64,000 bases of DNA, from contig CALYLW010000734.1 in NCBI GenBank assembly GCA_944989445.1, forward strand, positions 276,251 to 340,250, given 5' to 3'. The translations under genes were made by a program, and so were the position numbers. Of the stretch, positions 52,801-56,215 are shown in pieces (the stretch's first letter is position 1; each line of letters starts with the position of its first letter). The stretch is from Ampullaceana balthica (taxonomy: Eukaryota > Mollusca > Gastropoda > Lymnaeidae). The notes under the pieces are model-generated. The model saw only the letters and a program-made list of their open reading frames with translations, did not search any database and was not told where the DNA came from.

Positions 52801-54513
52801 TCGCCAGGAAAATACAAGCCGCCATCTTGGCCACGGAAGCGATAACCAGCCCATGTCTTTTGTAAATTTAAATTATTTTAAAACAAGCTAGACACGAATC
52901 CTTTTAAAACAGAAAATCCAACACAGTTAACATATAAAAGAAAATCTTCTCAACGTAGGGTTCTAGAAGTAAACATTTATTTCCGGAAACCATAAGGATT
53001 TTTTTTATAAAGAAGGGTTGTGATTGGCTTAAGCAAAATGATTTCCGTTCTATCAACCAATGAAAATTAATTTCAGACTTAATTTGTTACCTTAAATAAA
53101 ATGATAGGGATTTTAATTTCGCATATTTAAGCGTTTACAGAATAAAAATCCGATTATAGGAACCAAAGATATAAATAATTTTTAAAAATTTTAAAATTTG
53201 CATAATTTATGAGGCGTTTTTTATCATACCTTGCTGGTTTAAATAATTACATTGAAATATTTATAATGAGTTTATTTTAAAAAATAAAAATATATTTGTA
53301 TTTAGAAATGAATATTCGTAGGATAAACGTGACTTTCACAATTTACGTTTTTTAAGACAAAACTAAGATTTTAGGTGTTTAACCTGCCCTTGAATAAAAT
53401 AGTTGGAAATTCTTTGTTGGAAATTGCGTTGAAATACTCATTATAGTTTTTATTGCTTGTTTTTTAATCCATGTAAGTATCTAACTGTTCTATTAGATTA
53501 TTGTGTTATTTTTCCAAAGAAGAATTAAATACCTTATGTATTTTTACTACTTTTCTTTTTTATCTGCTATCCTCTAGGATATGATTATATATTTATCTAA
53601 CGGTGTTACTTTTGTAATTTGGAATTCTTACCAGTAATGAATCTTGCAGCATTTTTTATTATTTTATTTTTACGTTTTCTGTAGTAGATGGGTCACAAAA
53701 GAAAAAAACATTCAAGTACAGATCTGACCAAAGAAATCTAGTATCAATAAAAGAATGTGTATTTATGTGATGTTTTTGCTTTAACCCTCTTGACAGTTGA
53801 CAATTTCCAATGTGGAAAGACCTAATCTCACTATTTTCCCTTTACAATAACTTGTGTTTCCAGTGCGATTTAAAAATAATTAATTTACTATTATATAGTC
53901 CTAGAAATATAACAACGTCGATATCACAAATAAAATACTCGAAATGTAACTGCACATTTAAGATGAGAAGGACACATACTTTAACATAGAACTACGCGTA
54001 AGAACTAAAAGCTCATTACATTATTTATTTACTGTTATACTGTATTAGCCTAGAAACCTTCACAAAAGGTCTTCAGCTTAGTTTTGTTTTTTAAACTTTG
54101 GCATTGCGTCATGTGGTAAAATTATGAATCATTGCTTGGGGAGTTATTTATTATTTTTTTAATGAAGATGTTGATTACTTACGGTACTGACAAGCTGGAC
54201 CAAACCATCCAATATCACATTTTCCATCCGAGCACTCTCCATCAGAGTTACATTTATTAGTTGTGGTACAATGACATTTGTACTCACAATTTGTACCGAA
54301 CCTTCCACTGCTACAGGTAGCTGTGTCACAAATATTAAACAATATTTGTATTACATAATACAATGTTATTAATAACTTACATATATCATGCAAAAAGCGA
54401 ATATACATGCAATCCATTTTTTTAAAGTATTCATTTCTATAATACGTACCTGCCATGCAAACTCCAATGAGACTAAATATTAACAAAGTCAGGGTTAATG
54501 TTCTATGGATCAT
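676..54513 (-). CDS. Receptor-type protein tyrosine phosphatase, EGF/fucolectin-like ectodomain, D1 active and D2 degenerate (32 coding exons)
   Basis: Type I membrane receptor predicted to dephosphorylate phosphotyrosine in the cytoplasm under control of an adhesive or ligand-binding ectodomain. Joining 32 GT/AG-bounded segments gives about 1398 residues: signal peptide 1-21, EGF-like 22-67, two galactose-binding (fucolectin/F5-8C-like) domains 68-319, eight EGF-like modules 320-687, transmembrane helix about 695-719, juxtamembrane 720-800, D1 about 800-1060, D2 about 1140-1350, tail to 1398. D1 carries KNRY, YDHSR, the WPD loop (Asp971), HC-SAGVGRTG (Cys1001) and a Q-loop, so it should be catalytic. 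D2 lacks the WPD Asp and the signature His and Arg. Exons 2-14 are phase 1-1, as expected for module shuffling. The exon 28/29 join is out of phase by one base. Similar EGF-bearing RPTPs are known in molluscs; the orthologue group was not resolved, so no symbol is given. Exon limits were read by eye. Confidence 0.93.
1010..1145 (-). CDS. RPTP exon 31: D2 pseudo-signature loop
   Basis: A 136-base exon (phase 2 to 0), residues 1303-1348, RDGATYSGLACVLTLLLD to SIRPQVIPTL. The loop reads C-RDGATY-SG, with Tyr1308 where the phosphate-binding Arg should be. The Q-loop glutamine is also lost (VIPTL for VQTL). Acceptor GAATACAG, donor GTAATA. Confidence 0.9.
1397..1527 (-). CDS. RPTP exon 30: D2, lost WPD loop, pseudo-signature Cys
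   Basis: A 131-base exon (phase 0 to 2), residues 1260-1302. Where D1 has FHFTSWPD, this exon reads ELKATHLKCFSTE, so no WPD. It ends ERVLYLC, aligning Cys1302 with the catalytic Cys but replacing His with Leu. Acceptor ATCCACAG, donor GTGAGT. Confidence 0.85.
1824..1963 (-). CDS. RPTP exon 29: D2, YLP (YWP-equivalent) segment
   Basis: A 140-base exon, residues 1213-1259. Its only fully open frame reads YLPSRPGQSLTLG then SALWEESQLSIRA and exits in phase 0, matching exon 30. That frame requires phase 1 entry, not offered by exon 28 as written. An internal acceptor (GGTCAG) would restore frame at the cost of about eight residues. Acceptor ATTGCAG, donor GTAAGT. Confidence 0.75.
2184..2321 (-). 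CDS. RPTP exon 28: D2 core (divergent)
   Basis: A 138-base phase 0-0 exon, residues 1167-1212, SLKKKDQQILSQLPL then TVTDLWRLVLDYKVSLIV, recognisable against the FIA-Q-GP and V-DFWRM-WE of active domains but diverged. Acceptor TTCCCAG. The donor (CCG|GTAAT) leaves phase 0, whereas exon 29 needs phase 1. Confidence 0.85.
2636..2709 (-). CDS. RPTP exon 27: D2, GDYINA motif
   Basis: A 74-base exon (phase 1 to 0), residues 1142-1166, KVFSAFLTPDG then SGDYINAVIVP. Acceptor TTCCTAG, donor GTAATG. Intron 26, upstream, is 2.2 kb. Confidence 0.9.
2710..4945. other. RPTP intron 26
   Basis: A 2.2-kb AT-rich stretch with no recognisable gene or transposon protein. It contains low-complexity runs and a small ATT repeat just beyond, at 5149-5168. 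Confidence 0.5.
4946..5081 (-). CDS. RPTP exon 26: D1-D2 linker and start of D2
   Basis: A 136-base exon (phase 0 to 1), residues 1097-1141. An acidic linker carries ANVYENN (Tyr1122, pYxN) and then AKNRFPNILP, the D2 counterpart of KNRY. Acceptor AAAACAG, donor GTATGT. Confidence 0.9.
5611..5757 (-). CDS. RPTP exon 25: end of D1 and D1-D2 linker
   Basis: A 147-base phase 0-0 exon, residues 1048-1096. AQYEFLHRTAQVAI closes D1; RDITDRIRTLEVK begins the linker and D2 lead helix. Acceptor ACCGTAG, donor GTAACA. Confidence 0.92.
6146..6281 (-). CDS. RPTP exon 24: D1 signature loop (SAGVGRTG) and Q-loop start
   Basis: A 136-base exon (phase 2 to 0), residues 1002-1047. It starts SAGVGRTGTFIAL, completing the HCX5R motif, and ends RVMMIQTP with the Q-loop glutamine. 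Acceptor TCTGCCAG, donor GTATTT. All catalytic residues of D1 are intact. Confidence 0.95.
6845..6990 (-). CDS. RPTP exon 23: D1, WPD loop and catalytic Cys
   Basis: A 146-base exon (phase 0 to 2), residues 954-1001. It contains QFHFTSWPDKGVP with the general-acid Asp971 and ends VVVHC with the nucleophile Cys1001. Acceptor TTCTCTAG, donor GTAAAG. The signature loop is split across the intron, Cys in this exon and Arg in the next. Confidence 0.95.
7149..7268 (-). CDS. RPTP exon 22: D1, YWP motif
   Basis: A 120-base phase 0-0 exon, residues 914-953, VKSERYWPEEG to DYTIRKLELKN. Acceptor CTCATCAG. The donor GTAGGG is fairly weak but keeps frame and expected length to the WPD exon. Confidence 0.88.
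7613..7775. mobile_element. Short MITE-like element in RPTP intron 21
   Basis: About 163 bp bounded by imperfect terminal inverted repeats: ATGTTCCCTTTAAGCC and GTAGGT at the left, and their complements (ACCTAC, CTTAGAGAGAACAT) at the right. There is no coding potential and no clear target-site duplication. The family was not identified. Confidence 0.5.
7909..8006 (-). CDS. RPTP exon 21: D1, NDF-R-W and VMLTN motifs
   Basis: A 98-base exon (phase 1 to 0), residues 881-913, NDFVRMLWEQKVDKVVMLTN then LIEEGQ, a near-consensus PTP core. Acceptor TTGTACAG. Two GTs occur at the end (GTCAGGTCAGT); the second keeps phase with exon 22. Confidence 0.92.
8414..8450 (-). CDS. RPTP exon 20: D1, 37-base microexon
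   Basis: A 37-base exon (phase 0 to 1), residues 869-880, GYMNKEKFIASQ, which continues as the conserved FIA-Q-GP strand across the junction. Acceptor ACTTAAAG, donor GTAAGT. Its identity rests on exact motif continuity. Confidence 0.9.
8813..8889 (-). CDS. RPTP exon 19: D1, YDHSR and DYINAS motifs
   Basis: A 77-base exon (phase 1 to 0), residues 843-868, YDHSRVHL then GDYINASYVE, both signature PTP motifs. Acceptor AATTTTAG, donor GTGAAT. Confidence 0.93.
9068..9155 (-). CDS. RPTP exon 18: D1, KNRY motif
   Basis: An 88-base exon (phase 0 to 1), residues 814-842, IPVPTNVSMEVG then NKHKNRYKNIC. KNRY is the conserved phosphotyrosine-recognition lead-in of PTP domains. Acceptor TTTAATAG, donor GTACGT. 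Confidence 0.9.
9478..9606. repeat. Foldback copy of the 35-39 kb repeat head in intron 17
   Basis: The minus strand of 9547-9606 reads ACAAAGTTTTTGACTATAAA then GAGACATAACTAAAAGTA, the head of the repeat family clustered at 35.1-38.6 kb. A second, diverged copy of the same head lies in plus orientation at 9478-9522, so the two form an inverted pair with a short spacer. Confidence 0.6.
10275..10438 (-). CDS. RPTP exon 17: juxtamembrane, start of D1
   Basis: A 164-base exon (phase 1 to 0), residues 759-813. It includes ENTYSNI (Tyr778, pYxN type) and then IAVPDLNDVMRHHE and FFSNQFK, matching the helical wedge at the start of RPTP D1 domains. Acceptor CTTTCAG, donor GTTTGT. Confidence 0.9.
10786..11578 (+). 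mobile_element. Tigger/pogo-type DNA transposon, internally deleted (copy 1)
   Basis: Terminal inverted repeats begin CAGTGGTACCT and continue into AGATACGAG-type subrepeats. The flanks are TA, as expected for Tc1/mariner-pogo elements. Inside, plus-strand text reads ELQSQQHS, then STSEIKEILGMW, RVSQFVEKK and ATSHG, the C-terminal part of Tigger transposases. The DNA-binding and DDE regions are missing, so it cannot move on its own. It sits in RPTP intron 16. Confidence 0.85.
11605..11720 (-). CDS. RPTP exon 16: juxtamembrane segment
   Basis: A 116-base exon (phase 2 to 1), residues 720-758. It begins with an RRRRQSKSK stop-transfer cluster and then a polar linker. Acceptor TATAATAG, donor GTAAGT. 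It is just upstream, in gene sense, of the Tigger insertion in intron 16. Confidence 0.9.
12001..12418. mobile_element. MITE with GGGCCGTCCATAAATGACG termini in intron 15
   Basis: About 418 bp with terminal inverted repeats GGGCCGTCCATAAATGACG at the left and its complement (GACGTCATTTATGGACGGCCC, trimmed) at the right. The interior is non-coding and G-rich. The termini resemble a widespread invertebrate MITE class; the superfamily was not assigned and the target-site duplication is unclear. Confidence 0.7.
12804..12900 (-). CDS. RPTP exon 15: transmembrane helix
   Basis: A 97-base exon (phase 1 to 2), residues 688-720. A short polar stalk (IQEDKTS) precedes about 25 hydrophobic residues rich in Ile, Val and Leu (695-719), followed by Arg. 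Acceptor GAATTAG, donor GTACGT. It lies 14.9 kb from exon 14. Confidence 0.9.
13124..13886. mobile_element. Non-autonomous hAT element with perfect 8-bp duplication
   Basis: 763 bp. The left end is CAGGGGTCTCTAAAATCTGG and the right end is complementary (GGATACCCCT). The 8-bp sequence GTCTAAAC flanks both sides (13116-13123 and 13887-13894), diagnostic of hAT insertion. The interior has no transposase text. It lies in RPTP intron 14. Confidence 0.75.
14090..14385 (+). mobile_element. Probable LINE 3' end with (ATT)n tail
   Basis: A sequence like the last codons and 3'UTR of a mollusc-type LINE (a segment near CTTCAAGACTGCAATAAAAA, then GGGTACAGCGCTTTATAA) ends in an ATT microsatellite at 14362-14383. 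It is decayed and no frame is intact; the assignment rests on overall form. Confidence 0.4.
14488..14740 (+). mobile_element. tRNA-derived SINE candidate
   Basis: Pol III-like boxes are visible: an A-box-like TGGCTGCAAGG and, about 30 bases on, a B-box-like GGGTTCGATACAA. A GC-richer body follows. No terminal repeat could be fixed. It lies between the LINE remnant and the start of the minisatellite. Confidence 0.5.
14814..27690. repeat. 12.9-kb higher-order minisatellite (13-bp unit) in RPTP intron 14
   Basis: Almost unbroken 13-bp units of the type ATCACCAAACGCC, alternating with variants such as ATCACCAAACACG. Because 13 is not a multiple of 3 and the units lack stops, every plus-strand frame is open over long runs (TKRHHQTPSPNAI-like text); these are not genes. 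The array is broken by 13 copies of a 70-bp linker about 620 to 1365 bp apart. Larger blocks repeat too: shifts of about 1.99 kb (17.25-18.6 versus 19.24-20.6 kb) and exactly 3707 bp (20.6-23.8 versus 24.3-27.5 kb). The strand is strongly skewed: A and C on plus, so the transcribed host RNA is G/U-rich. Confidence 0.97.
15905..26826. repeat. Thirteen internal 70-bp linker repeats of the array
   Basis: Each linker starts ATTAAATCAAACCAGAAGC and ends CTAAGACGGACT. Copies lie at about 15905, 16604, 17251, 18615, 19240, 20602, 21223, 22338, 23050, 24309, 24930, 26045 and 26757. All carry the 10-bp palindrome CAACTAGTTG followed by an AGTCTG/CGGACT stem. They differ at very few bases, unlike the 13-bp units around them. 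Confidence 0.92.
27694..27770. repeat. Divergent terminal linker copy next to the exon 14 donor
   Basis: AAATCAAAACCAGAAGCTG-like text followed by TTGATTCAGTCTGCTAAGAC marks a 14th linker with several substitutions and a duplicated CTAAGA. The palindrome is broken (CAACAAGTTG). It ends about 22 bases from the splice donor of exon 14. Confidence 0.8.
27792..27929 (-). CDS. RPTP exon 14: last EGF-like module before the membrane
   Basis: A 138-base phase 1-1 exon, residues 642-687, DCLLSTWGDKC to GFKGQWCLE. Acceptor CTTTTCAG, donor GTGAGT. The minisatellite's terminal linker copy starts within about 26 bases of this donor. If intron 14 were retained, translation would stop after about ten residues, giving a soluble ectodomain. 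Confidence 0.9.
28331..28466 (+). mobile_element. LINE reverse transcriptase fragment
   Basis: Plus-strand translation reads ADDVIMSRKIKSEEDTEILQ then a CFSTQKSVKI-like end, matching the FADD active-site region and the following thumb region of the LINE at 59.5-60.7 kb. About 45 codons survive, in RPTP intron 13. Confidence 0.65.
29034..29171 (-). CDS. RPTP exon 13: EGF-like module
   Basis: A 138-base phase 1-1 exon, residues 596-641, KCPDLRWGNQC to GYFGPSCQQ. Acceptor ACAACAG, donor GTAAGG. Confidence 0.93.
29545..29685 (-). CDS. RPTP exon 12: EGF-like module
   Basis: A 141-base phase 1-1 exon, residues 549-595, PCEASKWGAQC to GYTLENCSL. It is one residue longer than its neighbours. Acceptor CTTTCAG, donor GTGAGT. 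Confidence 0.92.
29975..30112 (-). CDS. RPTP exon 11: EGF-like module
   Basis: A 138-base phase 1-1 exon, residues 503-548, SCPVLYWGENC to GYKGNLCDE. Acceptor AAAATAG, donor GTGAGT. Confidence 0.92.
30113..31500. other. RPTP intron 10
   Basis: 1.4 kb, AT-rich. No protein motif, terminal repeat or RNA gene was recognised; open stretches here look random. Confidence 0.5.
31501..31638 (-). CDS. RPTP exon 10: EGF-like module
   Basis: A 138-base phase 1-1 exon, residues 457-502, ACPEYMWGKNC to GYMGDNCTQ. Acceptor CACAACAG. Two overlapping GTs occur at the end (GTAGGTAAA); the first keeps phase 1 and length 138, so it was chosen. Confidence 0.9.
32018..32155 (-). CDS. RPTP exon 9: EGF-like module
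   Basis: A 138-base phase 1-1 exon, residues 411-456, DCANLTWGLDC to GYMGDNCSI, with cysteine spacing matching its neighbours. Acceptor CCTAACAG, donor GTAATT. Confidence 0.92.
32156..33384. other. RPTP intron 8
   Basis: 1.2 kb with a short C/A-rich tract near 32325-32350. No gene or transposon was recognised. Confidence 0.5.
33385..33519 (-). CDS. RPTP exon 8: EGF-like module
   Basis: A 135-base phase 1-1 exon, residues 366-410. It begins KCPPDKWGQNC and ends GYTGEKCDQ, following the CP-x-x-x-WG-x-x-C pattern repeated in exons 8-14. Acceptor CACTTCAG, donor GTAGTT. It contains N-glycosylation sequons. Confidence 0.92.
33722..33796 (+). mobile_element. LINE fragment (C-terminal coding part)
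   Basis: Seventy-odd bases nearly match the segment around 60195-60260 of the LINE (ACTAGAATATGCATCTT then TATGGGACTCA), which encodes LEYASSIWD. It lies in RPTP intron 7. Confidence 0.55.
33938..33999. repeat. (TA)n microsatellite
   Basis: About 30 uninterrupted TA units directly abutting the left end of a hAT element; a second TA tract (34786-34853) abuts its right end, so the element inserted into a TA run and its target duplication is hidden. Confidence 0.9.
34000..34785 (+). mobile_element. hAT element with BED-type zinc-finger remnant, itself interrupted
   Basis: The ends TAGGGCTG and CAGCCCTA are inverted and lead into repeated CGATTAATC-type subterminal motifs. The plus strand from about 34440 reads VVFKLTADGKFEDGENIFC, then a VHCHKQ segment, the start of a BED zinc finger as found at the N-terminus of hAT transposases; a stop follows. 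A 178-bp element is nested at 34241-34418. Flanking TA repeats mask the duplication. Confidence 0.75.
34241..34418. mobile_element. Nested 178-bp MITE with 8-bp target duplication
   Basis: Starts CAGAGCCGTC and ends with a diverged complement (ACGGTCCTG). It is flanked on both sides by CTGACAGC (34233-34240 and 34419-34426). The GC-rich interior has GGGCCC palindromes. Duplication length and CAG ends suggest hAT. It is younger than the element it interrupts. Confidence 0.7.
35131..37400 (+). repeat. Cluster of about five 0.4-0.5-kb tandem units
   Basis: Each unit begins ACAAAGTTTTTGACTATAAA then TCCCTTATATATGAGACA and ends GAAGTTAATATAAGGGATTT. Starts are near 35131, 35531, 35960, 36468 and 36980. 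The AAATCCCTTATAT head and ATATAAGGGATTT tail are inverted copies, so each unit looks like a small element with short terminal inverted repeats. Middles share a GTGGGTCATTTTTTACTTT block and GACC slippage. No coding text. Family unknown. Confidence 0.8.
38473..38665. repeat. Partial sixth unit plus inverted fragment of the same family
   Basis: 38473-38600 repeats the unit head in plus orientation and then breaks into an inverted piece (38604-38665) whose complement is the GATAAACTAAAAAATGC, GATCGATCTG stretch of unit middles. Another middle fragment lies at about 39551-39740 in plus orientation. Confidence 0.65.
38866..39283. repeat. Large inverted repeat (foldback), arms about 112 bp
   Basis: The left arm 38866-38977 and right arm 39173-39283 are complementary over nearly their full length, including AGAAAGTGCACTAAAAAG, AACAGGTGAAATGAGTG and GGGGCGCT. 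The spacer is about 195 bp. Extra outer-arm pieces recur at 39297-39362 and about 39880-39935. The transcript could form a long hairpin. It lies in RPTP intron 7. Confidence 0.85.
40068..40949 (+). mobile_element. Tigger/pogo-type DNA transposon, internally deleted (copy 2)
   Basis: The same family as the copy at 10.8 kb: CAGTGGTACCT termini, AGATACGAG subrepeats and TA on the right flank. The plus strand keeps LTTDELQELQSQQHS, then STSEIKEILGMRERVSQFVE before a stop. The left AGATACGAG block is partly duplicated (40080-40230). Not functional. Confidence 0.85.
41432..41569 (-). CDS. RPTP exon 7: EGF-like module
   Basis: A 138-base phase 1-1 exon, residues 320-365, with eight cysteines, beginning ACETTKYGLDC and ending GYFQEDCQT. 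The acceptor GATTCAG is good. The donor (A|GTGGGC) is weak but falls at the same module position as the other EGF exons and restores AAA/Lys with exon 8. An 8-kb, repeat-filled intron follows. Confidence 0.85.
41940..42131 (-). CDS. RPTP exon 6: second half of galactose-binding-like domain 2
   Basis: A 192-base phase 1-1 exon, residues 256-319, ending LTLCEVEIYG, the classic C-terminal strand of F5/8C-type domains. Acceptor TTATTTCAG, donor GTAAGT. With exon 5 it completes a domain of about 137 residues. Confidence 0.92.
42132..43900. other. RPTP intron 5
   Basis: 1.8 kb without a recognised gene. It holds an 82-bp block (about 42770-42851) nearly identical to 47432-47513, and an A/C-rich low-complexity tract near 43090-43145. 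Confidence 0.55.
43901..44119 (-). CDS. RPTP exon 5: first half of galactose-binding-like domain 2
   Basis: A 219-base phase 1-1 exon, residues 183-255. It opens GRNVALNQSTSQSS and contains LAVDGNTD and SCTHT, hallmark fucolectin/F5-8C-like segments, then NWNVTFSRP and YVIYNRN. Acceptor TATTACAG, donor GTAAGT. In the family these residues form a jelly-roll that binds sugars or ligands with Ca2+; ligand binding here is inference. Confidence 0.92.
44341..45110 (-). pseudogene. Non-LTR retrotransposon remnant: RNase H and C-terminal CCHC region
   Basis: Minus-strand text, in shifted frames, reads GYRALIEYPAGRPSVTELSG, then AELEAIHRG and FTDSRSSLESL, the catalytic strands of an RNase H domain. 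It continues into PRSCKSLITQMRTGHCPTK and CRLCGMSKETVAHLLTEC, the typical C-terminus of I/R1-type LINEs. Frameshifts separate the parts. It is GC-richer than its surroundings, lies in RPTP intron 4 and has the host orientation. Confidence 0.75.
45506..45685 (-). CDS. RPTP exon 4: second half of galactose-binding-like domain 1
   Basis: A 180-base phase 1-1 exon, residues 123-182, ending in LCSLYISGG, the counterpart of the usual CEVEVYG end of these domains. Acceptor TTTCAG. The donor lies in a 22-bp tandem duplication, so a second near-identical donor exists 22 bases downstream. Only the first keeps the frame into exon 5; the second would meet a TAG almost at once. Confidence 0.88.
45980..46190 (+). 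mobile_element. 5'-truncated LINE 3' end with (GATAA)n tail
   Basis: Closely matches the 3' end of the LINE at 60.55-60.69 kb (CCAACACTTTATCAACATTT, then GCGTAGGACGCAATAATC and AAGGAGCGTCTG) and ends in a GATAA pentamer run at 46121-46189, about 14 units. A pure tail suggests a fairly recent insertion in RPTP intron 3. Confidence 0.85.
46340..47690 (+). pseudogene. hAT transposase pseudogene (ZBED5/SCAND3-like)
   Basis: Plus-strand fragments in several frames follow the order of a hAT transposase: DVQLMVYV, then LELRCQGIDVFKKLL and LKWEVCMSVSFEGASAM, an IIHHQALL and LLYHTKVR stretch near 46630-46810, and FW then YTEAVKT near 47370-47430. Many stops and shifts show it is dead. It runs opposite to the RPTP gene. 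Confidence 0.7.
48055..48084. repeat. G10/C9 hairpin
   Basis: Ten G (48055-48064) and nine C (48076-48084) flank an 11-bp AT-rich loop. A perfect homopolymer stem could block polymerases or form a G-quadruplex half. Confidence 0.8.
48374..48595 (-). mobile_element. tRNA-derived SINE candidate, minus strand
   Basis: The complement near 48595 reads GGCGGCTGGATAGCGAAGTC, then a CTCACAAGCTGAGGGGC arm and GGGATCTAGCCC, resembling a degenerate tRNA with A and B boxes. It is bounded downstream by TG (48341-48368) and TTA microsatellites. Confidence 0.45.
48716..48880 (-). CDS. RPTP exon 3: first half of galactose-binding-like domain 1
   Basis: A 165-base phase 1-1 exon, residues 68-122. It contains NLTDRDDETCI, the degenerate DG-x-x-x-TC turn of fucolectin/F5-8C-like domains, followed by beta-strand-like text ending MTWIRLVGKNT. 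Acceptor CATTACAG, donor GTATGG. This domain diverges more from the F5/8 consensus than domain 2. Confidence 0.85.
50239..50784 (+). repeat. Direct duplication, about 200 bp, two copies
   Basis: 50239-50466 and 50603-50784 share ATTTTGTCAATTT, CGATAGCTAATAATATTTAG and TTTTAGCAGCAATTTGTAG. The second copy lacks an internal block of about 45 bases. Non-coding, in RPTP intron 2. Confidence 0.7.
51940..52840. mobile_element. DNA transposon-like element with 24-bp terminal inverted repeats
   Basis: About 901 bp. The left end GCTTCCGTGGCCAAGATGGC is matched by an inverted copy at 52817-52840. The interior is non-coding and holds a 32-bp tandem repeat with CCTAACCCTAACCC (52254-52334), like interstitial telomere sequence. 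No clear target duplication. Superfamily unknown. Confidence 0.7.
52841..54182. other. Proximal part of RPTP intron 2
   Basis: 1.3 kb, AT-rich. No exon, RNA gene or repeat structure was recognised. Confidence 0.5.
54183..54320 (-). CDS. RPTP exon 2: N-terminal EGF-like module
   Basis: A 138-base phase 1-1 exon encoding residues 22-67. It has eight cysteines in an EGF/laminin-EGF-like pattern, starting ATCSSGRFG and ending GWFGPACQY. Acceptor GACACAG, donor GTAAGT. It sits directly after the signal peptide and 5.3 kb before the first fucolectin-like exon. Confidence 0.9.
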
Positions 54514-54714
54514 TCTATAATTCTAGTTGTCATATAGGTTTAGTTGAAATCAATGCTTCGTCTATACGACATATCCTAACAATACACAAACTTATTATTT
54601 ATGTGTTTCTTATGTTGGGCACTAGTTTACATTCTGTTTAATCTTTGTCTTGTATTTCTTGTCACTCGGATCCAGGTGTCCAACACAGATTGACCCCAAG
54701 CACCAGTAGGTGAC
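54450..54714 (-). CDS. RPTP exon 1: 5'UTR part plus signal peptide
   Basis: The ATG at 54511-54513 opens a 21-residue hydrophobic leader (MIHRTLTLTLL, then to CMA), a typical secretory signal peptide with likely cleavage next to Ala21. The donor GTACGT follows base 54450, leaving phase 1. A good acceptor (TTTCACAG) ends just above 54714, so 54514-54714 is probably 5'UTR in the same exon. The coding part is 54450-54513; the UTR limit is inferred. Confidence 0.8.
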
Positions 54715-54976
54715 CTGTGAAATGATTAATAGCTGACGACAAACAAGTTCCATATTATCTCTGCCTCGTTAGAAATAAAATAATTTAATTGCTATTTTCT
54801 AATTTTATAAACAAAAGTTTCTTAGACGTAGAGTCGAAGGAAGACTTTGAAAATAAAAATGTATTTTCGTCCATTGCAATTTTACATAATAGCGCCTTCA
54901 TAAAAAAAGAGTTTGTTTAAGTTACATTTTTATTTACATGTGTGGTGTGATGAAGTGTGTGGTGCTGTATGTATAT

Positions 54977-55565
54977 TAGGGCTGTTGGCGATTAATTTTA
55001 ATTTAATCGTTAACTTTTGAAAAATTAATGATTAATTAATCGTTAATTTCGATTAAAGCTAAAAATTAAAATGTATGATGTCATAAGTAACACTTATTAA
55101 ACGTTCTTGTTGAAAATCTAAATAACACTGGATGTCTCCTTTATTTGTCATATTTTAACCATCTACGCAAAAAGACATGTCCTTAGTGTGTTGACATTAT
55201 TTGGTTCAAGTGTTGAGCGGGTCTAATTGATAATAAAACCAGCCGAGCTGAACAATCATTCACATGGAACTGAGGTAAATGGTATGCACAAAACGGTCTT
55301 GGCAAGGAATGAAACTATCGGTTATCGGTGTTCATTATCAACATTTTGAACATTCTCGTCAGTCAATAGTTTAAAACCAAAATTTTCGTGCAATCGTCAG
55401 GAAATTTATTATTTATCGGCCTCTACTTTTTTATTATTATTTTTTTTTACTTTTTGATTCCAAAAATGTGTAAGTGATGGGTCGATTAATCGTTACAAAA
55501 TAATTTAATCGTTAAAATTTATTAAAAATTAATCGAGAAATTGATCGCTAATTTCCCCAGCCCTA
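54977..55565. mobile_element. hAT MITE related to the element at 34.0 kb
   Basis: TAGGGCTG and CAGCCCTA ends, with subterminal TTAATCGTTAA-type motifs shared with the 34.0-kb element. The flanks ATGTATAT and ATGTATTA are a near-perfect 8-bp duplication. No BED region remains. It lies upstream of RPTP exon 1. Confidence 0.75.
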
Positions 55566-55604
55566 ATGTATTAAACAATATAATTTGCAATTTCACGTCT
55601 GTCT

Positions 55605-55793
55605 GTGACGCTATGCGAGGTAACTCCCGATATAAAAAAATATATAGAAGTAAAAATGTTGCTTTCGAGATTAACAGAAAGTGTTTGTCGCCATAAAATA
55701 AAATATTATGACGCGACGTCATTATTTGAGCTTTTATTACTGTGTGAAGGCGAAGGGAACGAAGTAGAAAGAGCCATCTTTTATTTGATGTGA
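55605..55793 (+). other. Short open segment, unknown
   Basis: A 62-codon open run of mixed composition (KKYIEVKMLLSRLTESVC, then EGEGNEVERAIFYLM) just past the hAT element. No family was recognised and no splice sites were fixed; it may be chance. Confidence 0.15.
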
Positions 55794-56215
55794 TTCATAT
55801 TATTATTATATATTTTGTATTAAATGTCCGTTTTTTGTGTATGTGTCCATGTCAATATTACGTATGTAATTAATGTAATTATAAATTTAATTTTCTTTAT
55901 TAATATATAACATTAGTTTTTCGGTTTATGAAATTTTACAATTTGTTGTCGTTTGGTTGTCAAGTTTCGATGCTTTTTGAACTACAAAGCCATTATTTAT
56001 TACAGCAAATGAAATTTGCCATCTTATGCTTCAGTTTAGCGTTTGTTTTTCTTTTATAAACTTTTAGATTGCATATTTGTATGTTTAAAAAAATAACATA
56101 TTTAAAAATCAGACCCCTCCCCACAATAGTTTTTTTTATTGTTATTTACATGTAATATTTTAATGTGTCTTAGACTAATTTGGAATAAAAAAATCTTTGC
56201 TTTTAATATAGAACT

